Shown here in pieces: positions 49,951 to 61,665 of a DNA stretch of 64,000 bases. The notes beneath the pieces are model-generated. The model had not been told where the DNA came from and made no database searches. It worked only from the letters and a program-made list of their open reading frames with translations. The number at the start of each line of letters is the position of its first letter. Position 1 is the first letter of the stretch. The stretch comes from Tragulus kanchil (lineage: Eukaryota > Chordata > Mammalia > Artiodactyla > Tragulidae), in the NCBI GenBank assembly GCA_022376925.1, contig JAIOJX010000006.1, forward strand, positions 62,457,394-62,521,393, written 5' to 3'. A program made the position numbers and the translations under genes.

Positions 49951-51945
49951 TGATGAATAGTAATAATTCCCTAGAATATTCATACTTCACGAGATTAAAT
50001 ATAATATATATGAAAAGTCTTTGAAAGTTTGAAAACACATGAAAAGCATCAAGTAGTACAATTATTTTTAAAATATCTTACCTATATAAAATAAATATAA
50101 TATATGTTCAACTTTATAAAATTTGAAATTTACTGAAAAGTGAAAAAAAATTAATTATATGCTTATTATCTAGAGATGAAGACTTACTTTCCTCTAGAAT
50201 ATTTTCTGAACATTCAAAAATAATAGAGGAATAAGTTTACATTTTGTGTTCTACTTTTGTTACTGAAAAAGCACAATGTCACTAGATGTTGCTTTAAACA
50301 TTTTTATATAATGTTCCATCATACAATTGCAGTTTCATTTATTGAACTGTCTTTCCCTTGCTGAGTTTCTTTGTTGTTTTCATTTTTAAGCACTTATAAC
50401 ACACAAATAAACATTCTTGCTATCTTCTGTACACATCTCTGATTATTTTCTAGGAATGCTTAGATATGGGAATGAAATGCTCAGAAGCCTAAAGAATTTA
50501 TATTTGATATATAAACACATAATATTCTGGGAAGAAATAAATAGGCAGAATGAGCATCTAGATTTAAATTTCAGATTTCTCTTCACTGAATTTGTGAAGT
50601 GGGGTGGTTAACAGTTTCTCTAAGCTGAGCACATGAAGAAATGTGGTAGAGACTTAACAAATGTTTCCTTCCTTTTCACTCTGTCCAAGTGTTGCTCCAG
50701 CTAGAGACTTGCCTCAATTCTTGACAGTCCCGAACGCTACTCATCCTATTTTTGTACTACTACTAGGATTTGATAGTGAAGGTAAATACCTTACACTTAA
50801 GCATAAAATGGGTTCCTCTGTTAGGCAGTTAGTCATTTGATGCAAACAGACTACTCATTGAAAATGTTGGGAAAAGAGAAGGCAAAAGGAGAAGGGGATA
50901 ACAGAGGATGAGATGGTTGGATGGCATCACTGAGTCGATGGACATGAGTTTGAGCAAGCTCTGGGAGATGAATAAGGACAGGGAAACCTGGCGTGCTGCA
51001 GTCCATGGAGTCACGAGGAGTCAGACATGACTGAGTGACTAGTAATAGTCAGTCACGACTGACTGATGAATAGTAATAATTCCCTAGAATATTCATACTT
51101 CACGAGATTAAATATAATATATATGAAAAGTCTTTGAAAGTTTGAAAACACATGAAAAGCATCAAGTAGTACAATTATTTTTAAAATATCTTACCTATAT
51201 AAAATAAATATAATATATGTTCAACTTTATAAAATTTGAAATTTACTGAAAAGTGAAAAAAAATTAATTATATGCTTATTATCTAGAGATGAAGACTTAC
51301 TTTCCTCTAGAATATTTTCTGAACATTCAAAAATAATAGAGGAATAAGTTTACATTTTGTGTTCTACTTTTGTTACTGAAACAGCACAATGTCACTAGAT
51401 GTTGCTTTAAACATTTTTATATAATGTTCCATCATACAATTGCAGTTTCATTTATTGAACTGTCTTTCCCTTGCTGAGTTTCTTTGTTGTTTTCATTTTT
51501 AAGCACTTATAACACACAAATAAACATTCTTGCTATCTTCTGTACACATCTCTGATTATTTTCTAGGAATGCTTAGATATGGGAATGAAATGCTCAGAAG
51601 CCTAAAGAATTTATATTTGATATATAAACACATAATATTCTGGGAAGAAATAAATAGGCAGAATGAGCATCTAGATTTAAATTTCAGATTTCTCTTCACT
51701 GAATTTGTGAAGTGGGGTGGTTAACAGTTTCTCTAAGCTGAGCACATGAAGAAATGTGGTAGAGACTTAACAAATGTTTCCTTCCTTTTCACTCTGTCCA
51801 AGTGTTGCTCCAGCTAGAGACTTGCCTCAATTCTTGACAGTCCCGAACGCTACTCATCCTATTTTTGTACTACTACTAGGATTTGATAGTGAAGGTAAAT
51901 ACCTTACACTTAAGCATAAAATGGGTTCCTCTGTTAGGCAGTTAG
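49716..51945. repeat. Tandem duplication T, period 1113
   Basis: 49716-50835 recurs at 50837-51945. The first 70 bases of copy 2 carry several deletions; the rest is nearly identical (one A/C change near 50268/51381). 49951-50835 is AT-rich and unclassified. Confidence 0.95.
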
Positions 51946-53967
51946 TCAGACATGAGTAGGTTCTAAGCCATCTTGGATGGACATTGTTGGTCAGATCATA
52001 CCCAGAGTTGTGGCAAAAGACCACCACCAAGTTTCCAGCCATATCAAGACCAAGCAAGATAAAACTGTCTCTGCAGTTTGGTTCTGGTGCAGCAAGATCT
52101 AAAAGATGACTCAAAGCAGCCCAGGGCTTATTATGCCCCATATTTGTAATATTTTAGCTTTGTGGTTTTGTACTCCTCACCTCCCATGAGTTTCACTTCT
52201 TTGTTTGTGGGTAAGCACCTGTGTACTAGAGAAAAATTATGTAATCAAAGATGTCAATCAACTTAGTCAAATGACACAGGACAAGTATGGGACCACCACT
52301 CTAAACAAAAACAAAAACAACAAAAACCCCAATTCCATTGCACAGCTGCTTCTGTTTTCCAGACAGTACCCTTTCATCCTTTCTCTGGAGTGTGCTTCCA
52401 CTTTTGCTTAATAAAATTCTTGCTACTTAAAACTGCTCTGTGCCTCTTGATTGAACTATTTTCTTTGAGAAGACAAGAATTGAGGAAATCACCATTCTGC
52501 AGGTGACACCTCCTTCTTAGAATCACTGGGCATTCAGAGCTTTTATCAGCAGTGTTCATTCAGCCCTGTGGTTTTACTTTGTGGCATTGGGATCTTGGGA
52601 AATGACTCATCAAACTCCAAGAGACTTATTTAGAAATCAACATGTCAGTTTATTCATTTATGCCAAGGAAACCAGAACATTCTTGTCAACTGGTCATTAT
52701 GTTCTCTTCCTACCAGAAATCCTATCTGAATTTATTCAGAGAATTTGATAAAACAATTTACCTCAGCAGTTTATTTTGTGAGACAAGAGTGGATACACAC
52801 ACGGGTTTATGGTTATGAATTTTTCTCTCCCTGCTTCACTGAAGTGGTGGTTAACAGTTTCTCTAAGCTGAGCACATGAAGAAATGTGGTAGAGACTTAA
52901 CAAATGTTTCCTTCCTTTTCACTCTGTCCAAGTGTTGCTCCAGCTAGAGACTTGCCTCAATTCTTGACAGTCCCGACGCTACTCATCCTATTTTTGTACT
53001 ACTACTAGGATTTGATAGTGAAGGTAAATACCTTACACTTAAGCATAAAATGGGTTCCTCTGTTAGGCAGTTAGTCAGACATGAGTAGGTTCTAAGCCAT
53101 CTTGGATGGACATTGTTGGTCAGATCATACCCAGAGTTGTGGCAAAAGACCACCACCAAGTTTCCAGCCATATCAAGACCAAGCAAGATAAAACTGTCTC
53201 TGCAGTTTGGTTCTGGTGCAGCAAGATCTAAAAGATGACTCAAAGCAGCCCAGGGCTTATTATGCCCCATATTTGTAATATTTTAGCTTTGTGGTTTTGT
53301 ACTCCTCACCTCCCATGAGTTTCACTTCTTTGTTTGTGGGTAAGCACCTGTGTACTAGAGAAAAATTATGTAATCAAAGATGTCAATCAACTTAGTCAAA
53401 TGACACAGGACAAGTATGGGACCACCACTCTAAACAAAAACAAAAACAACAAAAACCCCAATTCCATTGCACAGCTGCTTCTGTTTTCCAGACAGTACCC
53501 TTTCATCCTTTCTCTGGAGTGTGCTTCCACTTTTGCTTAATAAAATTCTTGCTACTTAAAACTGCTCTGTGCCTCTTGATTGAACTATTTTCTTTGAGAA
53601 GACAAGAATTGAGGAAATCACCATTCTGCAGGTGACACCTCCTTCTTAGAATCACTGGGCATTCAGAGCTTTTATCAGCAGTGTTCATTCAGCCCTGTGG
53701 TTTTACTTTGTGACATTGGGATCTTGGGAAATGACTCATCAAACTCCAAGAGACTTATTTAGAAACCAACATGTCAGTTTATTCATTTATGCCAAGGAAA
53801 CCAGAACATTCTTGTCAACTGGTCATTATGTTCTCTTCCTACCAGAAATCCTATCTGAATTTATTCAGAGAATTTGATAAAACAATTTACCTCAGCAGTT
53901 TATTTTGTGAGACAAGAGTGGATACACACACGGGTTTATGGTTATGAATTTTTCTCTCCCCTGCTTG
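51711..53967. repeat. Tandem duplication U, period 1129
   Basis: 51711-52836 recurs at 52845-53967. One base lost near 52977 ('cccgaacgc' versus 'cccgacgc'), G/A at about 52582/53711, and one C gained at the end. Its first 235 bases are also in duplication T, so they occur three times. Confidence 0.95.
51950..52510 (+). mobile_element. Possible LTR (second copy 53079-53639)
   Basis: 'ctttctctggagtgtgcttc' followed by AATAAA at 52410-52415, then 'ctctgtgcctcttgattgaa' resembles the R/U5 part of an endogenous-retrovirus LTR. I could not fix the ends or find a target-site duplication, and no retroviral gene sequence is present. Confidence 0.38.
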
Positions 53968-54914
53968 CCTACAAATATTGTGAAAGCTGGAATATCTATT
54001 TCTATAACTGCAATGCAAAATGTCTGGTATAGAGATAAACATTTTTTAATGCATTGCCTAAAAGTTAGAAAGACAGGACAAAAGGAAAAATCAAGGGATA
54101 GAAGAACAATCTTCAACTATTCAGGAGTGGAGTATAAACATTAACTCAGACCGCAAGCTATCCACTCATTTTTCTATATCATGCACTTATTTTATTTTTT
54201 AATTGTATCCTGGGGAGGTCAGTTATTTTTGCCTAAGTTCAATGTGCATATGTGCTTGAAACAGTTCCTTTCAATAAGTCAAACTGAAATAAGCAGCAGG
54301 AAACAGCATGCACTCATCTTTACAAAAATTTTTCTGATTTGAAATTCCTTAGATAAGTACCAACAAAATGAGATTTATAGATCCACCCTTTCTCCATTAA
54401 GCAATTTTGTGAGCTTTTACAATAGATAAAAATATTTATTTATGATTCATAAGTTTTGAAATGCAGACGTGAATTTCCAGGGAAGAATGAGAGGTATGGG
54501 TTAAGTGAAATAAAATTGTGAGAACAGGATTAAAAAAAAAAAAAAAGGATGAGACTTGCACTATTTGAGCTTTTTTTTTTTTTTTCATATTATGCTTCTC
54601 TTTGTATAATTGCACCAAGAAAAGAAGTGCTTATTTTCATAGACAATATAAGACCACTACATAGAATACAGCTTTATGGAATGTAGAAGACTAAAAGTGA
54701 TGTCAACACCCCCAAATAATGGGTTCATTCTAGTTTATGACTGTCATCTCTAGGTTATTCAAAATACATGTCTATCAATCCAACCAACCACTGGCTGCAA
54801 ATCATTTTGAAAATGATGTGGGCATAAATGTTTAATCATATGAGTCCACCCATCAGTAAATTTAGAGGAAAATGCACATTGCATAGTTGTGGACAATTAA
54901 AGATGAGAGAAAAA
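53968..54914. other. Unique sequence with poly-A and poly-T runs
   Basis: Nothing recognised except an A run at 54531-54546 and a T run at 54571-54586, perhaps tails of old insertions. Confidence 0.45.
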
Positions 54915-55029
54915 TACTCTTTACTGAGCAGCCTCTATGTATCAGATATGGGGATGTATGCCTGTCATAAATGACCTCACTTAACTTTGATGCTGCTTTG
55001 TTTAAAGTAGAAATTGTTATCTCATTTTG
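54915..55029 (+). mobile_element. MIR, left part, interrupted by the LINE-1 (right part 63342-63447)
   Basis: 'ttactgagcagcctctatgt', 'atcagatatggggatgtatg' and 'tatctcatttt' continue across the LINE-1 into 'gaaaatgagaaaactgcagc' and 'cccaggttctgcctgattcc', which together form one MIR. Confidence 0.78.
55018..55029. repeat. LINE-1 target-site duplication, 3'-end side
   Basis: 'tatctcattttg' is identical to 63342-63353 and directly precedes the poly-T (poly-A tail in sense). The last G could also belong to the tail. Confidence 0.88.
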
Positions 55030-55075
55030 TTTTTTTTTGTTTTTTTTTTTTGATTTTTTTTTTTAAACCTTTATT
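55030..55075 (-). other. LINE-1 poly-A tail (interrupted)
   Basis: On the plus strand it is T runs broken by single G and GA interruptions, ending near 'tttaaacctttatt'. In sense orientation this is the A-rich tail next to the target-site duplication. Confidence 0.85.
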
Positions 55076-55144
55076 TTACTTTTAACTTTTACAGAGTTTT
55101 GTTGTTCACAGACATGCATGTTCTCAGATTAGTCACATGTATAT

Positions 55145-55165
55145 CCCCCCCTTCCCTCCCCTCCC
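55145..55165 (-). promoter_or_regulatory. LINE-1 3' UTR G-rich tract, G-quadruplex candidate
   Basis: The minus strand has four G runs (3, 4, 3 and 7 bases) with one- or two-base loops within 21 bases, between the stop codon at 55369 and the tail. Mammalian L1 3' UTRs commonly carry such a polypurine tract. Folding is inferred. Confidence 0.75.
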
Positions 55166-55368
55166 GACCATCACACAGCACCCCTGAAGGATCCCCTTTT
55201 CTCACAGAGCAATGACTAGAGCTATTTTCTTCACTTATGATAGTACAGGCCTTCATGCTACTTCCTTTACGCCTCTCACCCACTGTTCCTTCCCCACAAT
55301 GTCCATATGTCCACTGTCCATGTCTGTCTTTCCGTTGCTTCACTGTGTGTGCCATCATCACCATCCTA

Positions 55369-58300
55369 CTAGATTCCATATATATGTGTTAATATACTGT
55401 ATTTGTCCTTCTCTTTCTGGCTGACTTCACTTTTTAGGATACGTTCTAGATCCAGCCACCTCATTAGGGTTGATTCTTCTGCATTTCTCTTTACAGCTGT
55501 GTAGTATTCCATTGTATATATGTACCAGAGCTTTTGGATCCATTCGTTCGTCGATGGGCATCTAGGTTGCTTCCATGTTCTAGCTATTGTATAGAGAGCT
55601 GCAATAAACATTAGGGTACAGGTGCTTCTTTCAGTTTTGATTTCGTCAGGGTATAAGCCTAAGAGTGGGATTGCTGGGTCATATGGTGCTTCTATTTTTA
55701 GTTTTTTAAGAAATCTCCAGACTGTCTTCCATAGAGGCTGTATCAATTTACACTCCCACCAGCAATGCAGGAGTGTTCCCTTTTCTCCGCAGCCTCTCCA
55801 GCATTTATTGTCTGTCGATTTGTGGATGACGGCCATTCTGACGGGTGTGAGGTGATATCTCATTGTAGTTTTGATTTGCATTTCTCTAATTATTAGTGAA
55901 GTTGAGCATCGTTTCATGTGTTTTTGGGCCATCTGTATGTCATCGTTGGAGAGGTGTCTGTTTAGGTCCTTTTCCCATTTTTTGATTGGGTTGTTCGTTT
56001 TTCCAGTGCTAAGTTGTCTGAGTTGCTTGTAGATTTTGGAGATTAATTCTTTCTCTGTTGTTTCATTTGCTATGATTTTCTCCCACTCTGTGGGCTGTCT
56101 GTTCAGATTTTTTGTAATTTCTTTAGCTGTACAAAAGCTTTTAAGTTTCAAGAGGTCCCACATGTTCATTTGTCTTTTTAGTTCCACTATTCTAGTAGGT
56201 GGGTCAGAGAAGATCTTGCTTTGATGTATGTCCTTGAGGGTTTTGCCTATATTCTCCTCTAAGAGTTTGATGGTTTCTGGACTTACATTTAAGTCTTTAA
56301 TCCATTTTGAGTTGATGTTTGTGTATGGTGTCAGGGTATGTTCCAACTTCATTTTCTTGCATGTAGCTGTCCAATTTTCCCAGCACCATTTGTTGAAGAG
56401 GCTGTCTTTGTCCCATTTTATATGCTCGCCTCCTTTGTCAAAAATAAGGTACCCATAGGTGCGTGGGTTGATCTCTGGGTTCTCGATCTTGTTCCATTGG
56501 TCGATAGTTCTGTTTTTGTGCCAGTACCATACTGTCTTGAGGACTGTTGCTTTGTAGTAGAGTCTGAAGTTGGGGAGGCTGATCCCCCCAGCTCCATTCT
56601 TCTTCCTGAGGATTGCTTTGGCTATTCGAGGTCTTTTTTGTTTCCATATGAACTGTGTTATTCGTTGGTCTAGTTCTGTGAAGAATGTTATTGGAAGTTT
56701 GATAGGGATCTCATTGAATCTATAGATGACATTTGGTAGTATGGTCATTTTCACAATATTCATTCTTCCGACCCAGGAACATGGAATATTTCTCCATCTG
56801 TTTAACTCTTCTTTAATGTCTCTCATGAGTGTCTTGTAATTTTCTGTGTACAGTTCTTTTGTTTCTTTGGGTAGGTTTATTCCTAGATATTTGATTCTTT
56901 TGGTTGCGATGGTGAAGAGGACTACCTCTTTGATTTCATTTTCTGATTTTTCATTGTTTGTGTATAGGAATGCCAGTGATTTCTGTATATTGATTTTGTA
57001 TCCTGCGACTTTGCTGAATTCGCTGATTAACTCTAGTAGTTTTGTAATAGTGTCTTTGGGATTTTCTATGTATAATATCATGTCATCTGCAAATAGAGAG
57101 AGTTTGACTTCTTCTTTTCCAATCTGGATTCCTTTGATTTCTTTCTCTTCTCTTATTGCTGTTGCAAGAACTTCCAGGACTATGTTGAATAAGAGTGGTG
57201 AAAGTGGACACCCTTGTCTTGTTCCTGATCTTAGAGGGAATGTTTTGAGTTTTTCACCATTGAGGATAATGTTGGTTGTGGGCTTCTCATATATGGCTTT
57301 CACTATGTTAAGATAAGTACCTTCTATGCCCATTTTTTGAAGAGTTTTTATCATACATGGATGCTGTACTTTGTCAAAGGCTTTTTCTGCATCTATTGAA
57401 ATGATCATGTGATTTTTGTCTTTCAGTTTCTTGATATGGTGTATCACATTGATTGATTTGCAGATGTTGAAGAATCCTTGCATGCCTGGGATGAACCCAA
57501 CTTGATCGTGATGAATGAGCTTTTTGATGTGTTGCTGAATTCTGTTTGCTAGGATTTTGTTGAGGATTTTGGCATCTAGATTCATCAGTGAAATTGGCCT
57601 ATAATTTTCTTTTTTTGTGATGTCTTTGCCTGGCTTTGGTATCAGGGTGATGGTGGCCTCGTAGAATGTGTTTGGAAGTATTCCTTCCTGTGCAATTTTT
57701 GGGAAGAGTTTTAGAAGGACAGGCATTAGCTCTTCTTTGAATGTTTGGTAGAATTCACTTGTGAAACCATCTGGCTCTGGGCTTTTATTTTTGGGTAGAT
57801 TTTTGATCACAAGGTCGATTTCTGAGCTTGTGATTGGCTTGTTCATAGTTTCTATTTCTTCCTGGTTGAGTCTTGGGAGATGAATCTTCTCTAAGAAACT
57901 GTCCATTTCTTTCAGGTTGTCCAGTTTGTTGCCATAGAGTTGTTCATAATAGTCTCTTAGAATCCTTTGGATTTCTGCATTATCCGTTGTGATTTCTCCT
58001 TTTTCATTTTTGATTTTGGTGATCTGGTTCTTCTCTCTCTTTTTCTTGATGAGTCTGGCCAGTGGTGTGTCGATTTTATTGACTTTTTCAAAGAACCAGC
58101 TTTTTGTTTTATTTATCTTTACTATTGTTTCTTTTGTTTCTTTTTCATTTATTTCTGCTCTGATCTTTATGATTTCCCTTCTTCTGCTGGCTTTGGGGTG
58201 TTTTTGTTCTTCTTTCTCCAGTTGTTTTAAGCGTAAGATTAGGTCGTCTGTTTGAGATTTTCCTAGTTTCTTGAGGTGGGATTGTATTGCTATAAACTTC

Positions 58301-60150
58301 CCTCTTAGAACTGCTTTTGCAGTATCCCATAGGTTTTGCACTGTCGTGTGCTCATTGTCATTTTCTTCTAGGAATTTTTTTATTTCTCCTTTGATTTCCT
58401 CAATGATCAGTTGGTTTTTTAGGTATGTGTTGTTTAATCTCCATGTGTTTGTGTTTTTAGCGGTTTTTTTCCTGTAGTTGATCTCTAGTCTCACTGCATT
58501 GTGGTCCGAGAAGATGGTTGATATAATTTCAGTTTTCTTGAATTGACTCAGGTTTGATTTGTGGCCCAAGATGTGGTCTATCCTGGAGAATGTTCCGTGA
58601 GCACTTGAGAAGAAAGTGTATTCTTCTGCTTTTGGATGGAAAGTCCTAAAGATATCAATGAGGTCCATTTCTTCTAGTGTGGCATTTAAGGCCTGTGTTT
58701 CTTTATTAATTTTCTGTTTGGATGATCTGTCCATTGGTGTGAGAGGGGTGTTAAAGTCTCCTACTATGATTGTGTTGCTGTCAATGTCTTCTTTTATGTC
58801 TGAAAGTGTTTGTCTTATGTATTGGGGTGCTCCTGCGTTGGGAGCATAGATATTTATGATTGTTATGTCTTCTTCTTGGATGGATCCCTTAATCATGATG
58901 TAGTGACCTGCCTTGTCTCTTAGAATCTTCTTTACTTTAAAATCTATTTTATCTGATATGAGGATTGCTACTCCAGCTTTCTTTTGATTTTCATTTGCAT
59001 GGAATATCTTTTTCCAGCCTCTCACTTTCAGTCTATGAGTGTCTCTAGGTCTGAAATGAGTTTCCTGGAGGCAGCATATGTATGGGTTGTATTTTTGGAT
59101 CCATTCAGCCACTCTGTGTCTTTTGGTTGGGGCGTTTAGTCCATTGACATTCAAAGTAATTATTGATACAAATGATCCTATTGTCATCTTCTTAGATGGT
59201 ATGATGGGTTTGTTTCGTGGGTCTTCTCCTTTTATACTTGTTGTCTGTATAAGTCCCTTTAACACTTGTTGTAAGGCTGGTTTGGTGTGACTAAATTCTT
59301 TTAGTTTTTGCTTGTCTGTAAAGCTTTTGATTTCTCCATCAATTTTGAAGGAGATCCTTGCAGGGTAGAGGATTCTTGGTTGCAGATTATTCTCTTTCAG
59401 CCGTTTAAATGTGTCCTGCCATTCCCTTCTGGCCTGCAGAGTTTCTGTTGAAAGATCAGCTGTTAAGCGGATGGGCTTTCCCTTGTATGTCACTAGTTGC
59501 TTTTCCCTTGCTGCTTTGAGAATTCTATCTTTGTGTTTAATTTGTGTTAACTTCATTAATATGTGTCTTGGCGTGTTTCTTCTCGGATTGATTCTGTTAG
59601 GTACTCTTTGTGCTTCTTGGACTTGATTGACTATTTCTTTTCCCATGGTGGGGAAATTTTCAACTATAATCTCTTCAAAAATTTTCTCATAGCCTTTCTT
59701 TTTTTCTTCTTCTTCTGGAACCCCTATAATTCGAATATTGGTGCGTTTGATATTATCCCATAGGTCTCTGAGGCTGTCCTCTGCTCTTTTCATTCTTTGA
59801 GCTAGAGTCTGTTTTTCAGCAGTTACTTCCACCATTTTATCTTCTAGCTCACTTATCCGGTCTTCTGTCTCAGATACTCTGCTCTTGATTCCTTCTACAG
59901 TGTTTTTCAGTTCAGCAATTGAGTTGTTTGTCTCTGTTACTTTTTTGGTAAGTTCTTGTATTTCTTTATTCAGTGTGTTAGTTGTATCTTGCAATTTCTC
60001 TGAAATTCTGTTTTCAGTGTCTTTGATCATCTTTACTATCATTCTTCTGAAATCACTTTCAGAAAGTTTGTCCAAATCCTCTTCATTAATTTGATCTTGT
60101 GTGTTTGTGGATTGTTCCTTCGCTTGTGTGGTATTTCTCTGCCGTTTCAT
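55369..60150 (-). CDS. LINE-1 fused ORF1-ORF2 protein, 1593 codons
   Basis: Single open frame from ATG at 60150 (A at -3) to TAG at 55369. Residues 1-301 are ORF1p-like: coiled coil about 40-125, RNA-binding region about 128-215, C-terminal domain to about 300. Residues 302-321 link to an internal Met322 (59185-59187), where ORF2p would normally start; 322-1593 is a full-length 1272-residue ORF2p. Endonuclease residues are visible: N336 region, E363 (LQETH), D465/N467 (VGDFN), D525/H526 and D549/H550 (SDH). RT boxes: D920 (SIDAEKAFD), RQGCPLSP at 979-986, FADD at 1020-1023. C-terminal CX3CX7HX4C at C1450, C1454, H1462, C1467. Oddities: no stop between ORF1 and ORF2; position 302 is CAG, one change from TAG. 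Residue 792 is Glu in a box that is usually SPGPDGF. Normally ORF2p is made separately by inefficient re-initiation; whether this copy makes a fusion is unknown. Confidence 0.92.
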   Translation of the reverse strand: MKRQRNTTQAKEQSTNTQDQINEEDLDKLSESDFRRMIVKMIKDTENRISEKLQDTTNTLNKEIQELTKKVTETNNSIAELKNTVEGIKSRVSETEDRISELEDKMVEVTAEKQTLAQRMKRAEDSLRDLWDNIKRTNIRIIGVPEEEEKKKGYEKIFEEIIVENFPTMGKEIVNQVQEAQRVPNRINPRRNTPRHILMKLTQIKHKDRILKAAREKQLVTYKGKPIRLTADLSTETLQARREWQDTFKRLKENNLQPRILYPARISFKIDGEIKSFTDKQKLKEFSHTKPALQQVLKGLIQTTSIKGEDPRNKPIIPSKKMTIGSFVSIITLNVNGLNAPTKRHRVAEWIQKYNPYICCLQETHFRPRDTHRLKVRGWKKIFHANENQKKAGVAILISDKIDFKVKKILRDKAGHYIMIKGSIQEEDITIINIYAPNAGAPQYIRQTLSDIKEDIDSNTIIVGDFNTPLTPMDRSSKQKINKETQALNATLEEMDLIDIFRTFHPKAEEYTFFSSAHGTFSRIDHILGHKSNLSQFKKTEIISTIFSDHNAVRLEINYRKKTAKNTNTWRLNNTYLKNQLIIEEIKGEIKKFLEENDNEHTTVQNLWDTAKAVLRGKFIAIQSHLKKLGKSQTDDLILRLKQLEKEEQKHPKASRRREIIKIRAEINEKETKETIVKINKTKSWFFEKVNKIDTPLARLIKKKREKNQITKIKNEKGEITTDNAEIQRILRDYYEQLYGNKLDNLKEMDSFLEKIHLPRLNQEEIETMNKPITSSEIDLVIKNLPKNKSPEPDGFTSEFYQTFKEELMPVLLKLFPKIAQEGILPNTFYEATITLIPKPGKDITKKENYRPISLMNLDAKILNKILANRIQQHIKKLIHHDQVGFIPGMQGFFNICKSINVIHHIKKLKDKNHMIISIDAEKAFDKVQHPCMIKTLQKMGIEGTYLNIVKAIYEKPTTNIILNGEKLKTFPLRSGTRQGCPLSPLLFNIVLEVLATAIREEKEIKGIQIGKEEVKLSLFADDMILYIENPKDTITKLLELISEFSKVAGYKINIQKSLAFLYTNNEKSENEIKEVVLFTIATKRIKYLGINLPKETKELYTENYKTLMRDIKEELNRWRNIPCSWVGRMNIVKMTILPNVIYRFNEIPIKLPITFFTELDQRITQFIWKQKRPRIAKAILRKKNGAGGISLPNFRLYYKATVLKTVWYWHKNRTIDQWNKIENPEINPRTYGYLIFDKGGEHIKWDKDSLFNKWCWENWTATCKKMKLEHTLTPYTNINSKWIKDLNVSPETIKLLEENIGKTLKDIHQSKIFSDPPTRIVELKRQMNMWDLLKLKSFCTAKEITKNLNRQPTEWEKIIANETTEKELISKIYKQLRQLSTGKTNNPIKKWEKDLNRHLSNDDIQMAQKHMKRCSTSLIIREMQIKTTMRYHLTPVRMAVIHKSTDNKCWRGCGEKGTLLHCWWECKLIQPLWKTVWRFLKKLKIEAPYDPAIPLLGLYPDEIKTERSTCTLMFIAALYTIARTWKQPRCPSTNEWIQKLWYIYTMEYYTAVKRNAEESTLMRWLDLERILKSEVSQKEKDKYSILTHIYGI

Positions 60151-61665
60151 TGTTATTATTAATTTTTTAAAACTGATTCTGTTGGGGATTTCCTTTTCCC
60201 AGACTTTGAGTTACATCTGTTGGAGTTTGTTGTTTGGATGGGGCTTCTATTCTGGGTGATGCTGGTGATTGGGTGATGTCAGGACTTGTATACAAGTGAT
60301 TACCTTTGCTGGCGTTCTCACTTGTATACTGCTCTTTAGTGTTATGTGTTCTCTAGTATTGTAGAGTTTTGGAGTCAGTGCACCCTCCTTAAAACCCCGG
60401 GGCTTGTTGCCTGACCAGGGAATGAAGATTTCATGGCTGATTTGTTATGGCATTAAATGATATTAAAACATATATATGCAAATGAGAAACAGAAGGTATA
60501 CCTTTGACAAATGGCAATTTAAAAATTATGCAAGTACTATCTAGTGTATTGAAAAATTATATAGAAAGATCAGCTGTTAAGCGGATGGGCTTTCCTTGTA
60601 TGTCACTAGTTGCTTTTCCTTGCTGCTTTGAGAATTCTATCTTTGTGTTTAATTTGTGTTAACTTCATTAATATGTGTCTTGGCGTGTTTCTTCTCGGAT
60701 TGATTCTGTTAGGTACTCTTTGTGCTTCTTGGACTTGATTGACTATTTCTTTTCCCATGGTGGGGAAATTTTCAACTATAATCTCTTCAAAAATTTTCTC
60801 ATAGCCTTTCTTTTTTTCTTCTTCTTCTGGAACCCCTATAATTCGAATATTGGTGCGTTTGATATTATCCCATAGGTCTCTGAGGCTGTCCTCTGCTCTT
60901 TTCATTCTTTGAGCTAGAGTCTGTTTTTCAGCAGTTACTTCCACCATTTTATCTTCTAGCTCACTTATCCGGTCTTCTGTCTCAGATACTCTGCTCTTGA
61001 TTCCTTCTACAGTTTTTTTCAGTTCAGCAATTGAGTTGTTTGTCTCTGTTACTTTTTTGGTAAGTTCTTGTATTTCTTTATTCAGTGTGTTAGTTGTATC
61101 TTGCAATTTCTCTGAAATTCTGTTTTCAGTGTCTTTGATCATCTTTACTATCATTCTTCTGAAATCACTTTCAGAAAGTTTGTCCAAATCCTCTTCATTA
61201 ATTTGATCTTGTGTGTTTGTGGATTGTTCCTTCGCTTGTGTGGTATTTCTCTGCCGTTTCATTGTTATTATTAATTTTTTAAAACTGATTCTGTTGGGGA
61301 TTTCCTTTTCCCAGACTTTGAGTTACATCTGTTGGAGTTTGTTGTTTGGATGGGGCTTCTATTCTGGGTGATGCTGGTGATTGGGTGATGTCAGGACTTG
61401 TATACAAGTGATTACCTTTGCTGGCGTTCTCACTTGTATACTGCTCTTTAGTGTTATGTGTTCTCTAGTATTGTAGAGTTTTGGAGTCAGTGCACCCTCC
61501 TTAAAACCCCGGGGCTTGTTGCCTGACCAGGGAATGAAGATTTCATGGCTGATTTGTTATGGCATTAAATGATATTAAAACATATATATGCAAATGAGAA
61601 ACAGAAGGTATACCTTTGACAAATGGCAATTTAAAAATTATGCAAGTACTATCTAGTGTATTGAA
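59451..61665. repeat. Tandem duplication V inside the LINE-1, period 1112-1114
   Basis: 59451-60555 recurs at 60565-61665. It covers the start of ORF1 and the adjoining 5' UTR. Copy 2 has single C losses in two homopolymers near its start (60594 and 60619) and G to T at about 61015, which changes one ORF1 residue from N to K. Confidence 0.95.
60606..61262 (-). pseudogene. Second, truncated copy of LINE-1 ORF1 N-terminus
   Basis: 218 codons from an ATG at 61262, matching residues 1-215 of the fused frame except for N83K, then ending after a frameshift caused by a one-base homopolymer loss. It lies upstream of the complete frame only because of duplication V. If that duplication is an assembly error, this entry does not exist in the animal. 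Confidence 0.85.

Noticed and set aside
56338..59763. Plus-strand frames of 60-156 codons opposite the LINE-1
   Set aside because: Antisense shadows of the ORF2 coding strand; hydrophobic because they mirror Lys/Asn/Glu-rich codons.
1..61665. Tandem duplications as a genuine repeat-expansion or amplification system
   Set aside because: The units share no common ends, motif or content, chain into each other, and show edge-concentrated errors. Assembly duplication is simpler, though not proven.
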